Of a DNA stretch of 7,266 bases, positions 6,040 to 7,266 are shown piece by piece. The notes under the pieces were generated by a model. It had not been told where the DNA came from. It made no database searches and was given only the letters and a program-made list of their open reading frames with translations. The position numbers and the translations under genes were made by a program. Every line of letters starts with the position of its first letter. The first letter of the stretch is position 1. This DNA comes from Chloroflexota bacterium (lineage in GTDB: Bacteria; Chloroflexota; Dehalococcoidia; UBA2979). The DNA is taken from contig VYDC01000268.1 of NCBI GenBank assembly GCA_009843585.1, positions 6,338 through 13,603 of the forward strand, in the 5' to 3' direction.

Positions 6040-7266
6040 TTAGCCCGGCGCCGGCACCTCCTGCGGCGCCAGGCGCCGCAGCTCGGGGACGACGAAGAAG
6101 ACGGCGGAGGCGAAGGCCGAGACGGCGAGCGCGCCAAGCGCGATCGCGGTCGGCGTGCCGAGGAGGGTCGCGGCGCTCCCCGCGACGAAGCCGCCCACCA
6201 TGATCAGGAACCAGGTCACGTTCCAAACGCCCATCACGCGGCCGCGCAGCTCGTCGGGCACCAGGAGCTGCAGAGCCGTCATCGCGAAGTTGAGATAGAC
6301 CGACTGCATGAGGCCGGCGAAGAACAGCAGCGCCATCCCGGGCGCGAGCGACCGGGTCATCGAGAAGGCCGCGACCAGTATCCCGAAGGAGAACGCGCCG
6401 CCGAGGATCGCGCGCCCGGTGTGGCGCCCCGCGCCGAGACGCACCACGACGCCCGTCCCGGCGAGCGCGCCGAGGCCGGCGGCCGCCTCGAGCGCCCCGA
6501 ACCCGCGCGCGCCCACTCCGAGCACATCCTCGGCGAAGACCGGCAGCAGGATCATGTAGCTCGTGCCGAAGACCGAGGTGAAGAACGAGAGCCCGGTGAC
6601 GGCGAGAAAGAGGCGATGCCGCGCGATGTAGCGCGCCCCCTCCCACATGCCGCCGTGCGCGAGCCCCGCAGCCGGGAGGCGCGGCCGGAGCGAGAGGGTG
6701 GCGATGGTGAGGGCGGCGAGCGCGTAGCCGAGGGCCGCAGCGAGCAGCGAGGGACCCGAGCCGACGATCGAGACGGAGACCCCCGCCACCGCGGGGCCGA
6801 TCACGCGCGTCGTCTGCCAGATCGCGCTGGAGTAGGCGACCGCGCTCGCCATCGCGCGCAGGTCGACGAGGCGGGGCAGCAGCACGTTCTGCGCCGTCGC
6901 CGACCCCGAGGCGAGCGCGCCGACCGTCATCGCCCACGCGATCACCATCCAGAGCTCGACGAGCCCGGCCGTCGTGAGGAGCGCGATGGCGAGGTGGCAC
7001 AGGCCGATCGCGGCGTAGGTGACGGCGAGGATCGCGCGGCTCTCGACGCGGTCCGCGAGCGCCCCGGCGGGCACCGAGAGCAGCACCGTCGGCACCGCCT
7101 GCGCCAGCGCGACCACGCCGAGCCAGAACGGCGAGCCGGTGATCTCGACCACGAGCCAGAGGCCGGCGATGAAGCGGAAGCGCTCACCGAAGACGGCGGC
7201 GAAGGTCCCCACCCAGTAGCGCCGGTAGGCGGCGTACGAGAACGCCGAGGCGGAGGTCCCGCCGGT
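6040..7266 (-). CDS. MFS transporter, EntS/MFS_3-type exporter, N-terminus beyond the right edge
   Basis: The frame is open to the window edge, and the residues upstream of the first internal GTG (7210-7212) are family-like (AFSYAAYRRYWVGTF, the usual cytosolic lead into helix 1). The start is therefore outside and 408 residues are visible. About twelve hydrophobic helices are apparent. The loop between helices 2 and 3 has the MFS motif A form, GALADRVESR. In the second half, VPDELRGRVMGVWN matches the conserved segment of the MFS_3 / enterobactin-exporter-like group. A central cytosolic loop (ARYIARHR) separates the two six-helix halves. It acts in the cytoplasmic membrane, most likely as a proton-coupled exporter of a small molecule, and the substrate is not predictable. 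The C-terminal tail (ELRRLAPQEVPAPG) is normal for the group. It converges on the SDR gene with a 25-nt gap and is not part of that operon. Confidence 0.88.
   Translation of the reverse strand, partial: TGGTSASAFSYAAYRRYWVGTFAAVFGERFRFIAGLWLVVEITGSPFWLGVVALAQAVPTVLLSVPAGALADRVESRAILAVTYAAIGLCHLAIALLTTAGLVELWMVIAWAMTVGALASGSATAQNVLLPRLVDLRAMASAVAYSSAIWQTTRVIGPAVAGVSVSIVGSGPSLLAAALGYALAALTIATLSLRPRLPAAGLAHGGMWEGARYIARHRLFLAVTGLSFFTSVFGTSYMILLPVFAEDVLGVGARGFGALEAAAGLGALAGTGVVVRLGAGRHTGRAILGGAFSFGILVAAFSMTRSLAPGMALLFFAGLMQSVYLNFAMTALQLLVPDELRGRVMGVWNVTWFLIMVGGFVAGSAATLLGTPTAIALGALAVSAFASAVFFVVPELRRLAPQEVPAPG
6061..6081. repeat. 21-nt palindrome near the convergent SDR/MFS gene ends
   Basis: CTGCGGCGCC, A, GGCGCCGCAG is a perfect 10-bp inverted repeat about a single central base. 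It lies in the last codons of the MFS gene and 47 nt past the SDR stop, where it could help end the rightward transcript. A second palindrome, CCGGCGCCGG, is at 6045-6054. Neither has a T-tract, and the sequence also encodes ELRRLAPQE, so a terminator role is only a possibility. Confidence 0.35.

Noticed and set aside
5978..7000. 340-codon open frame on the - strand within the MFS gene
   Set aside because: Arg/Ala-rich out-of-frame translation; the neighbouring frame has twelve helices and MFS motifs.
7210..7212. GTG as the MFS start
   Set aside because: Upstream codons to the edge encode typical MFS N-terminal residues, so the gene continues beyond the window.

Overview
This is a very GC-rich bacterial window, close to 75% G+C by eye and typical in its GTG/ATG starts and purine-rich ribosome binding sites. 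It carries seven protein-coding genes packed almost without gaps, and two of them run off the edges. The composition and the divergently arranged housekeeping and catabolic genes would suit a high-GC lineage such as Actinomycetota (Thermoleophilia-like), but other GC-rich soil phyla fit as well. Nothing here settles the taxonomy. I saw no tRNA, rRNA, CRISPR array, insertion sequence or phage gene.

Layout, left to right. (1) The 3' part of an alpha/beta-hydrolase-fold gene (+, 2-853), with Met where the family's nucleophile normally sits. (2) Converging on it after a 16-nt gap, an ACMSD-type metal-dependent amidohydrolase (-, 870-1865). (3) Upstream of that on the same strand, a polytopic membrane protein of the lysylphosphatidylglycerol-synthase transmembrane (UPF0104/YbhN-like) family (-, 1975-3018). 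(4) A 184-nt divergent intergenic region. (5) A rightward three-gene run: a CnoX/YbbN-like thioredoxin with a TPR region and an intact CGPC site (3203-4048), a branch-1 nitrilase with a complete Glu-Lys-Cys triad (4105-5196), and an SDR oxidoreductase (5193-6014) that overlaps the nitrilase stop by 4 nt (GTGA). (6) Converging after 25 nt, the C-terminal part of an EntS-like MFS exporter (-, 6040 to the right edge).

Nitrilase and SDR are the only pair whose joint action is directly supported, by the overlapping start/stop. A nitrilase would turn an organic nitrile into a carboxylic acid and ammonia, and the SDR could oxidise or reduce a related alcohol or carbonyl compound. The amidohydrolase and the alpha/beta hydrolase are also of small-molecule catabolic type, so the window may be part of an accessory catabolic neighbourhood, but that is inference. 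The thioredoxin and the membrane protein look like ordinary housekeeping genes.

The most striking signal is inside the SDR gene. From 5707 to 5844 the + strand has no T at all (138 nt, 10 A, the rest G/C), with C runs up to 10 and a perfect 11-bp hairpin. In the same stretch the conserved SDR active-site segment is scrambled with its length kept: Asp stands where the YxxxK Tyr should be, and the usual N-A-L/P segment is lost. This looks more like local sequence corruption (T to G/C miscalls in a hairpin-prone region) than a new biological element, though real decay cannot be excluded. I found no convincing undescribed system.
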